The notes under the pieces were generated by a model, which did no database searches, had not been told where the DNA came from, and worked only from the letters and a program-made list of their open reading frames with translations. From contig JHXJ01000004.1 in the NCBI GenBank assembly GCA_000621765.1, positions 1-64,000 of the forward strand: a stretch of 64,000 nt of DNA, given 5' to 3'. Each line of letters opens with the position of its first letter. The first letter of the stretch is position 1. The DNA comes from Ruminococcaceae bacterium AB4001. GTDB lineage: Bacteria > Bacillota > Clostridia > Saccharofermentanales > Saccharofermentanaceae. Below, one piece after another: positions 34,728 to 42,741 of this stretch. The position numbers were made by a program, and so were the translations under genes.

Positions 34728-35336
34728 ATGAACATTGTTTGTCTCGACATGGAAGGCGTTCTGGTCCCTGAGATCTGGATCGAGTTTTCAAAGAAGACCG
34801 GCATCCCGGAGCTTACACGCACGACCAGGGATGAGCCCGATTACGACAAGCTTATGCACTGGAGACTCGGCATCTTAAGAGAGCACGGCCTTGGCCTCAA
34901 GGAAATCCAGGATGTTATCGCCCAGATCGATCCCTTGCCCGGTGCAAAGGAATTTTTGGACGAGCTCAGAAAGGATATGCAGGTCATCATCATAAGTGAC
35001 ACGTTCACACAGTTCGCTATGCCTCTCATGAAGAAGCTTGGCTATCCCGCGCTTTTCTGCAACTCACTTATCGTAGGTGAGGACGGCATGATCGAAGACT
35101 TTAAGATGAGGATCGAGAATTCAAAGCTTTCCACTGTTAAGGCTCTGCAGTCCATTGGTTTTGATACTATCGCTTCCGGCGACTCTTACAACGATCTCGA
35201 CATGATCAAGGCATCCAAGGCAGGCTTCCTTTTTAAGAGCACCGAAAAGATCATCGCCGACAACCCGGACATTCCGGCATTCGAAGAATTCGACGAGCTC
35301 CTCGCTGCTATCAAGGCTGTTCCGGATTCAAACTGA
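34728..35336 (+). CDS. thrH: ThrH-type HAD phosphatase (phosphoserine phosphatase / phosphotransferase)
   Basis: The 202-residue protein starts with MNIVCLDMEGVLVPEIW, the ThrH variant of the HAD nucleophile motif (DMEG instead of DxDGT). It ends with ASGDSYNDLDMIKASKAG. ThrH dephosphorylates phosphoserine and can transfer phosphate to homoserine. It lies 15 bases after the MBOAT gene with a GGAGGA site and before the terminator, so it belongs to the same transcript. Here it may supply serine or act on a phospho-acid related to the glycerate unit, by inference. Confidence 0.85.
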   Translation: MNIVCLDMEGVLVPEIWIEFSKKTGIPELTRTTRDEPDYDKLMHWRLGILREHGLGLKEIQDVIAQIDPLPGAKEFLDELRKDMQVIIISDTFTQFAMPLMKKLGYPALFCNSLIVGEDGMIEDFKMRIENSKLSTVKALQSIGFDTIASGDSYNDLDMIKASKAGFLFKSTEKIIADNPDIPAFEEFDELLAAIKAVPDSN

Positions 35337-35367
35337 GAGTATTTTTCAGTTAGTAGCTTTTTCTGAA

Positions 35368-35409
35368 TCTTCCACGGGTTTTGTACATCCCGTGGGAGAT
35401 TTTTTATTG
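35368..35409 (+). terminator. Terminator of the fkbH-acp-mboat-thrH operon
   Basis: TCTTCCACGGG (35368-35378) pairs fully with CCCGTGGGAGA (35389-35399) with one G-T wobble, followed by seven T residues. Confidence 0.9.
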
Positions 35410-35470
35410 CAGGTGATCTTTCGGCATGACTGGCAGGCGGGGAGCATTTGAGCTGCCTTCAGGGCATAAA

Positions 35471-35563
35471 CTTACACTACACGGGGTGAAAACAGGGCAT
35501 GTAGTGTAAGAAAAAGGCATTTTTATACACTACACGGGGGTAAAAAAGCCAATGTAGTGTAAG
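35471..35563. repeat. Two tandem palindromic repeat units
   Basis: CTTACACTACA...TGTAGTGTAAG (arms 35471-35481 and 35500-35510) is a perfect 11-base inverted repeat around an 18-base core. A second copy follows with arms TACACTACA (35526-35534) and TGTAGTGTA (35553-35561). The cores are related (CGGGGTGAAAACAGGGCA against CGGGGGTAAAAAAGCCA). The units repeat every 53 bases. They lack T-runs and look like an intergenic palindromic repeat family. Confidence 0.8.
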
Positions 35564-35577
35564 AATTACCGGCTAAT

Positions 35578-36234
35578 TTACTTGTACGCCTTCGGAAGAT
35601 TCCAGCCGTAGTGTGCTGCGCAGTATCTGATCACGCAGACGAAGAAAAAACCTGAGAGCATGGCTGCTTCTGCCGAGCCGCTCAGGATATAGATGATGTA
35701 GACGATTGCAGCTCCGACGATGGAGGCGCATGCGTAGATGTGCTTTACGAAAATGTATGGCATCTCGAGTGAGAGCGCGTCTCTTAAGACACCGCCGCCG
35801 ACACCCGTGACCACACCGAGGAAGATAACGAGGAATGCGTTGTTTGCGTGAGGTCCCAAAAGGCCCGTATGTACGCCGTCTGCAGTGAAAGCGGCAAGGC
35901 CGATCGTGTCGAACCAGAAGAAAACTTTCTCGTAGATGGCGCGCGTCTTGTCGGAAACTTCGCGCTTTTTCTTGTGCTGCCACCAGACGAAAATGAATGT
36001 GATGTTGGCCGTGACGGCTGCAATGATTACGAACAGAGGGTTCTTGAAAGCCGTCGGAGGTGTTGAGCCCGTGATGAGATCTCTTATGATTCCGCCGCCC
36101 GTAGCTGTCAGAAGGGCGAGAATATTGACACCGAAGATATCCATTTTCTTGCGGATACCTGCCATGGCACCGGACACCGCGAAAGCCACGGTGCCAATGA
36201 TGTCTGTTATCAGTATGAAGAGTTCGGTATCCAT
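35578..36234 (-). CDS. TRIC-type cation channel (UPF0126, YicG-like)
   Basis: This 218-residue membrane protein has two three-helix repeats plus a seventh helix. Each repeat carries a glycine-rich kink: TATGGGIIRDLITG and TGVGGGVLRDAL. This pair is the signature of bacterial trimeric intracellular cation channels, which conduct K+/Na+. Each repeat also shows the AFAVSGAMAG / AAFTADGVHTG counterpart. It is monocistronic, with palindromic repeats directly after its stop. Confidence 0.9.
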   Translation of the reverse strand: MDTELFILITDIIGTVAFAVSGAMAGIRKKMDIFGVNILALLTATGGGIIRDLITGSTPPTAFKNPLFVIIAAVTANITFIFVWWQHKKKREVSDKTRAIYEKVFFWFDTIGLAAFTADGVHTGLLGPHANNAFLVIFLGVVTGVGGGVLRDALSLEMPYIFVKHIYACASIVGAAIVYIIYILSGSAEAAMLSGFFFVCVIRYCAAHYGWNLPKAYK

Positions 36235-36308
36235 AGATGCAATTATATATGTTTTCGTGCGGAATAATAGTTGATATTGAAGTTTGGTTTTCGAAAAGCG
36301 GAGTGAAT

Positions 36309-36337
36309 TTGACAGTTTAAAGCCTTGTAAATAAAAT
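36309..36337 (+). promoter_or_regulatory. Strong promoter of the thioesterase-trxB operon
   Basis: TTGACA (36309-36314), 17-base spacer, TAAAAT (36332-36337), with a GGAGG site close to the ATG at 36370. Confidence 0.8.
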
Positions 36338-36369
36338 AATACAATCTATATAAGCGGAGGCGTTTTTGC

Positions 36370-36801
36370 ATGGCTGCGATTACTGATTGCGAACATCTCG
36401 TGCAGTACTATGAGACGGATCAGATGGGCGTTACCCATCACTCTAACTACATCAGATGGTTTGAAGAGGCGAGGACAAAGCTCTTTGAAGAGATCGGTCT
36501 GGGCTATAAGGGCATGGAAGAGATGGGAATCATCAGCCCTGTCGTAGGACTCACAGCCAAGTATAAGACGATGGCAAAGTATTGCGATACGGTAGTCATA
36601 CGCGCTGAGATCACAAGATACACAGGCGTAAGGTTTGATATCAAGTACACCGTTTTCGATAAGGAAACGGAGCAGGTAAGATGCACCGGAACAAGCGAGC
36701 ATTGCTTCATCAGCCGCGAGGGAAAGGTCCTTTCACTGCAGAGGACAAATCCTGAGGCACACGAGAGATTCGACATGCTCGTTAACGGAAAGGAAGGTTG
36801 A
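36370..36801 (+). CDS. Acyl-CoA thioesterase, hotdog fold (YbgC/FadM type)
   Basis: This 143-residue 4HBT-type protein has YYETDQMGVTHHSNYIRWFEEAR, which carries the catalytic Asp and the helix that caps the active site. It is expected to hydrolyse acyl-CoA. Its stop lies three bases before trxB, so both are in one operon. Confidence 0.88.
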   Translation: MAAITDCEHLVQYYETDQMGVTHHSNYIRWFEEARTKLFEEIGLGYKGMEEMGIISPVVGLTAKYKTMAKYCDTVVIRAEITRYTGVRFDIKYTVFDKETEQVRCTGTSEHCFISREGKVLSLQRTNPEAHERFDMLVNGKEG

Positions 36802-36804
36802 TCT

Positions 36805-37716
36805 ATGGCAGACATCATCATCGTTGGAGCAGGTCCGGCAGGACTTTCGGCAGCCATCTACGCAAGAAGGGCAGGAATGGATACGGTTCTTTATGAAGCC
36901 GAGATGTATGGCGGCCAGATCGTCAACACTCCCGAGATCGAGAACTATCCGGCGATCGCAAAGATCTCCGGCTTCGATTTTGCAAATGACCTTTATAACC
37001 AGGCAATAAATCTCGGCGCAGTTCTTGAATTCGACAAAGTTGCTTCAGTCGCGAAAACAGATTCAGGCTTCGAAGTAACTCTTGATTCAGGCAAGACAAA
37101 TACCGCGAAGGCAGTTATCCTCGCAGTAGGCGCATCCAACCGTCACCTTGGTATCGCAAGGGAGGACGAGCTTCTCGGAAAGGGAATCTCCTATTGCGCC
37201 ACATGCGACGGAGCTTTCTATAGAGGTAAGACAGTTGCAGTCAACGGCGGCGGAAATACTGCAGTTGAAGACGCAATCTATCTTGCAGGCATCGTAGACA
37301 AGGTATATCTTATACACCGCAGAAACGAATTCAGGGCTGACGAAGTTCTCGTTAATGCAGCGAAAGCGCTTCCTAACCTTGAGATCGTAACACCTTATAC
37401 GATAGAGAGCCTTTTGGGCGAACCCAAGCTTTCAGGTCTGGAACTCGTTAATAAGGAAGACGGCAGCAAGAAGACGATCGATGTTGACGGACTTTTCGTT
37501 GCGATCGGCCAGGAGCCTAAGACAGCTGATTTCAAGGACCTTGTAACTCTGCAGGGCGGCTATATCGAAGCAGGAGAGAACTGCAAGACAAATGTCGAAG
37601 GAATCTTTGCAGCAGGCGATGCGAGAGTCAAGAAGGTAAGACAACTTACGACAGCCTGTGCAGACGGTGCAGTTGCAGCTTTGGCAGCGATCGACTACAT
37701 CAAGCTCGGTGTCTGA
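36805..37716 (+). CDS. trxB: Thioredoxin-disulfide reductase
   Basis: This FAD/NAD(P)-binding protein of 303 residues has the N-terminal GAGPAGLSAAIYARRAG dinucleotide fold and the redox pair Cys131-Ala-Thr-Cys134 (YCATCDGAFY). NGGGNTAVEDAIYLA is the second nucleotide site and GIFAAGDAR the FAD end. It would reduce thioredoxin, or a glutaredoxin-like partner such as the domain fused to NrdD in this window. The electron donor may be NADPH or ferredoxin; the HRRNEFRA segment is compatible with NADPH. Its GTCTGA end is followed by tyrS after 30 bases. Confidence 0.95.
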   Translation: MADIIIVGAGPAGLSAAIYARRAGMDTVLYEAEMYGGQIVNTPEIENYPAIAKISGFDFANDLYNQAINLGAVLEFDKVASVAKTDSGFEVTLDSGKTNTAKAVILAVGASNRHLGIAREDELLGKGISYCATCDGAFYRGKTVAVNGGGNTAVEDAIYLAGIVDKVYLIHRRNEFRADEVLVNAAKALPNLEIVTPYTIESLLGEPKLSGLELVNKEDGSKKTIDVDGLFVAIGQEPKTADFKDLVTLQGGYIEAGENCKTNVEGIFAAGDARVKKVRQLTTACADGAVAALAAIDYIKLGV

Positions 37717-37746
37717 TAAACGGATAACAATTAGTTGGAGGAATAT

Positions 37747-38979
37747 ATGTACAGAAATGTTTTTGATGTGCTTGAAGAGAGAGGTTACTTCTCACAGGCA
37801 ACACACAGAGATGAGATTTACGAGTTACTGAGCAAGCCCGGTGTTTCTTTCTATATCGGATTCGACCCTACGGCTGACTCACTTCACGTAGGCCACTTCG
37901 TTCAGATGATGGTTATGAGCCACATGCAGAAGGCCGGCCACAGACCGATCGCTCTCATGGGCGGCGGTACCGGTATGATCGGCGATCCTTCCGGACGTAC
38001 TGACATGCGTCAGATGATGACAGTCGAGACCATCGATCACAACGTCGAGTGCTTCAAGAAGCAGATGGGCAAGGTTGTTGATTTCTCAGACGGCAAGGCT
38101 CTCATCGTCAACAACGCTGACTGGCTCAGAAATCTTAACTACATTGAGTTCTTAAGAGAGGTCGGCGCTCACTTCTCAGTAAACAAGATGCTTACTGCCG
38201 AGTGCTATAAGCAGCGTCTCGAAAAGGGACTCTCATTCCTTGAATTCAACTATATGCTCATGCAGGGCTACGATTTCTATTACCTTCACGAGAAGTACGG
38301 CTGTGACCTTGAGTTCGGCGGTGACGACCAGTGGTCCAATATCCTCGCAGGCATGGAGCTTGTACGCCGTAAGAAGGGCGATTCCGTTTACGGTCTCACG
38401 TTCACACTCCTTACAAACAGCGAAGGCAAGAAGATGGGTAAGACAGCAAAGGGTGCTGTATGGCTTGATCCTGAGAAGACACCTGTCTTCGACTTCTACC
38501 AGTACTGGAGAAACGTTGATGACGCTGACGTTATCAAGTGCATGAAGCTCCTTACATTCCTCGAGATGGATGAGATCAACGAGTATGCAAAGCTTACTGA
38601 TGCTGCAATCAATGAAGCTAAGAAGAGACTCGCTTACGAAGTTACAAAGATCATTCACGGCGAAGAAGCTGCTGAGATCGCGAAGAAGACAGCAGAGGAT
38701 ATCTTCGAGAACGCCGGAAGATCTGAAGACATGAAGACTACAGAGATCACCAATGATGAGCTCAATGCCGGCATGCAGATTGCTGACGCGCTCGTTAAGG
38801 CCGGCCTTATGAAGTCCAAGGGCGAAGCAAGAAGAATGATCCAGCAGAAGGGCGTTTACCTCAATGACGCAGCTGTTGAGGACCAGTTCTATGAGCTCAA
38901 GGAAGCAGACTTTGATGCCAACGGCGAGGCTATCGTACGTAAGGGCAAGAAGAATTACCACAGATTGAAGCTCGTCTGA
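37747..38979 (+). CDS. tyrS: Tyrosyl-tRNA synthetase
   Basis: This class I synthetase has the HIGH box as HVGH (47-50) and the KMSKS loop as KMGKT near 230. The tyrosine pocket stretch YDFYYL and [12 protein letters not shown] are present, and a C-terminal S4 RNA-binding domain runs from about 345 to the end. The 410-residue length is normal. The ATG at 37747 follows TGGAGGA. No T-box leader lies upstream, unlike many Firmicute tyrS genes, so it may ride on the trxB transcript. Confidence 0.96.
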   Translation: MYRNVFDVLEERGYFSQATHRDEIYELLSKPGVSFYIGFDPTADSLHVGHFVQMMVMSHMQKAGHRPIALMGGGTGMIGDPSGRTDMRQMMTVETIDHNVECFKKQMGKVVDFSDGKALIVNNADWLRNLNYIEFLREVGAHFSVNKMLTAECYKQRLEKGLSFLEFNYMLMQGYDFYYLHEKYGCDLEFGGDDQWSNILAGMELVRRKKGDSVYGLTFTLLTNSEGKKMGKTAKGAVWLDPEKTPVFDFYQYWRNVDDADVIKCMKLLTFLEMDEINEYAKLTDAAINEAKKRLAYEVTKIIHGEEAAEIAKKTAEDIFENAGRSEDMKTTEITNDELNAGMQIADALVKAGLMKSKGEARRMIQQKGVYLNDAAVEDQFYELKEADFDANGEAIVRKGKKNYHRLKLV

Positions 38980-39006
38980 TCTTTTATCTTAACTGACATT
39001 TCCAAA

Positions 39007-39037
39007 GGCTGTCTCAATTGCTGGGGCAGCCTTTTTT
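39007..39037 (+). terminator. Terminator of tyrS
   Basis: GGCTGTCTC (39007-39015) pairs with GGGGCAGCC (39023-39031), followed by six T residues. Confidence 0.9.
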
Positions 39038-39144
39038 GACATCAATAAACTGATAGATGGCAACTGTCCCAATAATGGTATTTACAAACATATGTTCGGG
39101 GTGATAGAATGGCGGCACCATTAAAGCAAGGGGGTGGCTGCAGG

Positions 39145-39876
39145 ATGTCAGACCGGGGCTTGAGATATACATATGACGGGACTTTTGAAGGGTATCTGTG
39201 TGCGGTGCTTGCCGCCTTAAGGTCAGGCAGGGTCCCCGCATCGATCACTGACCGCAGGACAATTACCGATCCTACGGATACGATCGATGTCGCTACGAGT
39301 TTTAAGGATGCGCAGTATCTTTATTCAATGATCTCTGCCAGGAGCAGTGCGGAAGTCCAGCAGATGACGGCAGATTACTTCCTGACTGACAGCATCGGAC
39401 TTGAGATCAATCTTTATAAGATGATCTTCTGCTCGCTCAAGTATGGCGCGGGGATTGCGGAAGATTATTCAAGCGAACTGATGAACGGAATACAGATGGC
39501 GATAAGGGATCTTTACAGGGAAGCCCAGTCGACATTAAAAGACCTGGATTTTTATCTTGGGGAAGATGCGGCCTGTGCCATGATCAATCCGAGGAATTCC
39601 GTGCTGCCGCTTATACGGAAGTCCGTCCTTAAACGCCGTGATATCAATGACATTCTTTTATTCGACAAGCGGCACGATCTTCTTCTTGAACGGTATTCAG
39701 ACCATGACATGCTCCTGGACATTTCAGGTTTTCCGAAGCCGGAACTGAGAAATCCCAAAGAAGCATATGAATGCCTGTGGCCGTTTGTAAGAGACCGGAG
39801 ATTTGACGTGAGGATGATCCCCGGACAAAAGAAAAGCGGCTCTGCGATAGAGCCGCTCTGGTTAATAGCTTCTTAG
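39145..39876 (+). CDS. DUF4130 / TIGR03915-type putative DNA repair protein
   Basis: This 243-residue protein begins LRYTYDGTFEGYLCAVL, the entry motif of the family. It ends with the diagnostic NPRNSVLPLI..., RDINDILLFDKRHDLLLERY region. Family members usually lie next to a radical SAM 'DNA repair/modification' protein (the TIGR03916 partner), which is not adjacent here. The ATG at 39145 follows AAGGGGGTGG. The last residues (about SGSAIEPLW) are encoded by the stem of the terminator for the convergent gene, so the C terminus may have been altered. Confidence 0.75.
   Translation: MSDRGLRYTYDGTFEGYLCAVLAALRSGRVPASITDRRTITDPTDTIDVATSFKDAQYLYSMISARSSAEVQQMTADYFLTDSIGLEINLYKMIFCSLKYGAGIAEDYSSELMNGIQMAIRDLYREAQSTLKDLDFYLGEDAACAMINPRNSVLPLIRKSVLKRRDINDILLFDKRHDLLLERYSDHDMLLDISGFPKPELRNPKEAYECLWPFVRDRRFDVRMIPGQKKSGSAIEPLWLIAS
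39827..39857 (-). terminator. Terminator of the acyl-CoA synthetase gene, inside the convergent gene
   Basis: On the minus strand AGCGGCTCT (39857-39849) pairs with AGAGCCGCT (39843-39835), with TTTTCTTTT downstream. It lies 29 bases past the minus-strand stop and wholly inside the last codons of the plus-strand DUF4130 gene. Confidence 0.85.
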
Positions 39877-39885
39877 TATCAGTAA

Positions 39886-42234
39886 TTACTTCTTTTCTTC
39901 TGAAGTAGATCTGATCGCCTTTCTCATGATCTTTCCGTTGAATGTCTTAGGAAGCTCATCAACGAACTCGACTACTCTCGGGTACTTGTAAGGAGCTGTC
40001 TTTTTCTTAACGTAGTTCTGGATCTCTTTCTTGAGTTCTTCAGTTCTCTCAGTGCCCTTAACGAGTGTGATGGTTGCCTTTACTACGATGCCTCTTACGC
40101 CCTGAGGATCAGGTACGCCCGTAACTGCGCACTCAAGAACATAAGGGAGCTCCATGATGACGTTCTCGATCTCGAAGGGTCCGATACGGTATCCGGAAGA
40201 CTTGATGACATCGTCTGTACGGCCGACATACCAGATGTAGCCGTCCTCATCTGCCCATGCTGTGTCGCCTGTGTGGTACCAGCCGTCGTGCCAAGCTTCG
40301 TTAGTAAGCTCAGGTGCAAGGTAGTACTGGAGGAAGAGTCCCTTCGGATGGTAGTTCTGTGTGTTGATGCAGATCTCGCCTGTCTCGCCGGGCTTGCATA
40401 CGTTGCCGTCGGGATCAAGGATCTTAACGTCGTAGAGCGGATTGGGCTTACCCATTGAACCGATACGGAGCTTGGATCCGACAAGGTTTGCGATAGCGAG
40501 TGTGGTCTCTGTCTGGCCGAAGCCTTCCATGAGACGGATGCCTGTTGCTGCCATGAAGCGGTTGAATACCTCAGGGTTCAGAGCTTCACCTGCGGTAACT
40601 GCATACTTAAGTGAAGACAGATCGTACTTGGACAGGTCTTCTTTGATGAAGAATCTGAACATTGTCGGAGGTGCGCAGAATGTAGTGATGTTGTACTTAG
40701 CAAACATAGGGAGGATCTCTTCAGCCTTGAAACGGTCGAAGTCGAATGTGAAGACAGGTGCTTCGCAGAGCCACTGGCCATAGAGCTTGCCCCAGAGTGC
40801 CTTACCCCAGCCTGTGTCGGAGATGGAGAAGTGGAGTCCGTTAGGATCGACGTTCTGCCAGTACTTGGCTGTCGGGATGTGGCCGATCGCATACATGTAT
40901 GAGTGCAGAGCCATCTTAGGATAGCCTGTTGTGCCGGATGTGAAGAACATTACCATCGGATCGTATCCGCATGCGTAATCTGCAGGACGCTCGAAAACAT
41001 CAGAGCAGTTCTTGAACTCCTCGTTGAAGTCGTGCCAGCCGGGTCTTGAACCGTTGCAGAGGATGAGTGTCTCAACGCCGCAGACCTTTGCTGCCTTCTC
41101 GCACTCGTCTGCAGCATCGTCATCTGCCGTGCAGAATACTGCCTTAACGCCAGCTGCGTTGAAACGGTATTCGTAGTCGTGGTCACGGAGAAGGTGGGTA
41201 GCAGGGATAGCTACGGCGCCGAGCTTTTCGAGGCCCATCATGGCGAACCAGAACTGGTAGTGACGCTTAAGTACGAGGACTACCTTGTCACCCTTGCCGA
41301 TGCCAAGAGACTTGAAGTAATTGGCGGTCATGTTGGAATATTTCTTGATGTCGCCGAAGGTGAATCTTCTTTCTGTTACGCAGTCCTTTGCGACCCAGAG
41401 CATAGCGAGCTTGTTGGGATCCTTGTCAGCGATGACATCTACGCAGTCGAATGCGAAGTTGAACTTCTTGCATGCCGGAACGTTGACGTCAACGTCGACC
41501 ATTGTGCCGTTCTCGTCAAGAACGCCGTTCAGATACTTTGCATATACCGGATCTTTGAGGTTGGCGGCATCAACGTTGGTAACGTTGTCTGTGCGCATCT
41601 CCTCTGAGTTGTAAGGAGTGGTGTAGTTCTCGCCCTTGCCCCATGCCTCAGGGTTCAGGATGATTGCATAGAATACGCAGTCCTCACCGCCTAAAGCAAA
41701 TTCACCGTGAGGCTGTGTGGAGTCGAAGTAGATGCAGTCGCCTTCGTGGAGTACTTCGGAGGAGTCGCCGATGATTACTTTCAGGGTACCCTTAACGACG
41801 ATGTTCATCTCCTGGTAGTTATGTGAAACGAGGTGATACGGAGGATTCAGAGCCTCTTCGGAATAAGGGACTACGACACGGAAGGGCTCGCAGAGCTTGT
41901 TCTTGAATCTTGAAGCAAGACGCTGGTACTTATAGCCTGTACGTCTTGTGATAGGGCTGCCCTGGCCGTTTCTTGTTACCGCATATTCGGTGAGGGCAGG
42001 GGAAGAACCTTCCATGATGTCGGAGATCTCAACGCCTGCGAGGTTTGCGAATTTATAAATGAAAGTGAAGTTGAAGTCCTGGGTGCCTTCCTCGAACTTG
42101 AGATATTCTTCGGTGGAAATATCAAGCTTGGAAGCTACTTCTTCGGGGGTCATTCCCATGTCCAGTCTTAGGCCGTGAACACGAGATGCTACTTCTGAGA
42201 GTTTTAACTCTACGCTTTCGTTGTTTGTTGACAT
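39886..42234 (-). CDS. HTH-cupin-AMP-binding acyl-CoA synthetase fusion
   Basis: This 782-residue protein combines three parts. Residues about 12-70 form an XRE-type helix-turn-helix (GLRLDMGMTPEEVASKLDI). Residues about 120-205 form a cupin (EMNIVVKGTLKVIIGD, HEGDCIYFDSTQPHGE). The third part, from about 250, is an ANL-superfamily acyl-CoA synthetase. Its P-loop MFFTSGTTGYPKMA, core A5 GFGQTETT, and A8 hinge YVGRTDDVIKSSGYRIGP are intact, and so is the catalytic Lys in KTFNGKIMRKAI. The protein would activate a carboxylic acid to its CoA thioester. The acid is not evident from sequence. The T-box leader upstream ties it to an amino acid, perhaps a branched-chain one. Confidence 0.88.
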   Translation of the reverse strand: MSTNNESVELKLSEVASRVHGLRLDMGMTPEEVASKLDISTEEYLKFEEGTQDFNFTFIYKFANLAGVEISDIMEGSSPALTEYAVTRNGQGSPITRRTGYKYQRLASRFKNKLCEPFRVVVPYSEEALNPPYHLVSHNYQEMNIVVKGTLKVIIGDSSEVLHEGDCIYFDSTQPHGEFALGGEDCVFYAIILNPEAWGKGENYTTPYNSEEMRTDNVTNVDAANLKDPVYAKYLNGVLDENGTMVDVDVNVPACKKFNFAFDCVDVIADKDPNKLAMLWVAKDCVTERRFTFGDIKKYSNMTANYFKSLGIGKGDKVVLVLKRHYQFWFAMMGLEKLGAVAIPATHLLRDHDYEYRFNAAGVKAVFCTADDDAADECEKAAKVCGVETLILCNGSRPGWHDFNEEFKNCSDVFERPADYACGYDPMVMFFTSGTTGYPKMALHSYMYAIGHIPTAKYWQNVDPNGLHFSISDTGWGKALWGKLYGQWLCEAPVFTFDFDRFKAEEILPMFAKYNITTFCAPPTMFRFFIKEDLSKYDLSSLKYAVTAGEALNPEVFNRFMAATGIRLMEGFGQTETTLAIANLVGSKLRIGSMGKPNPLYDVKILDPDGNVCKPGETGEICINTQNYHPKGLFLQYYLAPELTNEAWHDGWYHTGDTAWADEDGYIWYVGRTDDVIKSSGYRIGPFEIENVIMELPYVLECAVTGVPDPQGVRGIVVKATITLVKGTERTEELKKEIQNYVKKKTAPYKYPRVVEFVDELPKTFNGKIMRKAIRSTSEEKK

Positions 42235-42284
42235 GCTCTTTCTCCTTTTCTGTCAATCTGTCTTTTGTCTTTCTTTGTCGGAGC

Positions 42285-42590
42285 AAAAAAAATGCCCCAA
42301 CATCCTACTTGGACATTGAGACGAATATAATCCGCGGTACCACTCAACTTGCTGACCTGTTACGGCAGCCACTTTACGAAGTCTAACAACTCCTTTGCTT
42401 TAACGCAGCATCACGGGCACTGTCTACTTAGGATCGCTCCTGTTCGGAATGCCGGCTCGGAAGGGATAGCTTGTGCAATTATCGTCATGTGCCTCTCAGC
42501 AAATAGCACTTCTCTGTATTGAACGAGTCTTCGCTGCTTTCTTCGTCACAGCCTTTAGTGATATTAAATTGTATACATTCCGGAAACCGA
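42285..42590 (-). promoter_or_regulatory. T-box leader controlling the acyl-CoA synthetase gene
   Basis: The minus strand shows AGTGGTACCGCGG (42344-42332), the T-box sequence that binds the uncharged tRNA 3' end. A factor-independent terminator follows: GTCTCAATGTCC (42322-42311) pairs in all 12 positions (several G-U) with GGATGTTGGGGC (42305-42294), then eight T residues. Upstream lie a GACGAAGAAAG Stem I entry, an AGAGA motif with a GTGC/GCAC apical hairpin, and GAGGAGTTGTTAG-type linker sequence. A candidate specifier is ATC (42467-42465, isoleucine) in GCTATCCCTTCCGAG. CTA and TAT overlap it and are not excluded. An RBS near 42246 lies after the terminator. Confidence 0.87.
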
Positions 42591-42601
42591 AATGTGCCAT
42601 A

Positions 42602-42630
42602 AGGATAAACTTGCGAAACATAAATGTCAA
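42602..42630 (-). promoter_or_regulatory. Promoter of the T-box transcript
   Basis: On the minus strand TTGACA (42630-42625), 17-base spacer, TATCCT (42607-42602). Confidence 0.6.
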
Positions 42631-42650
42631 CAATTATTTTCGATTTGTTT

Positions 42651-42679
42651 TTGCACATAATAATTTGAAAGTGTAAAAT
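42651..42679 (+). promoter_or_regulatory. Promoter of the epimerase gene, divergent from the T-box promoter
   Basis: TTGCAC (42651-42656), 17-base spacer, TAAAAT (42674-42679). The two promoters lie back to back about 20 bases apart. Confidence 0.65.
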
Positions 42680-42741
42680 GTTTTATAGTGGATACCTATA
42701 TCTAATAGGCAACTGCATACGCATTATCAAGGAGAGAATGT

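Noticed and set aside
35471-35563. CRISPR array
   Set aside because: Only two units, each an internal palindrome with related cores, and no cas genes.
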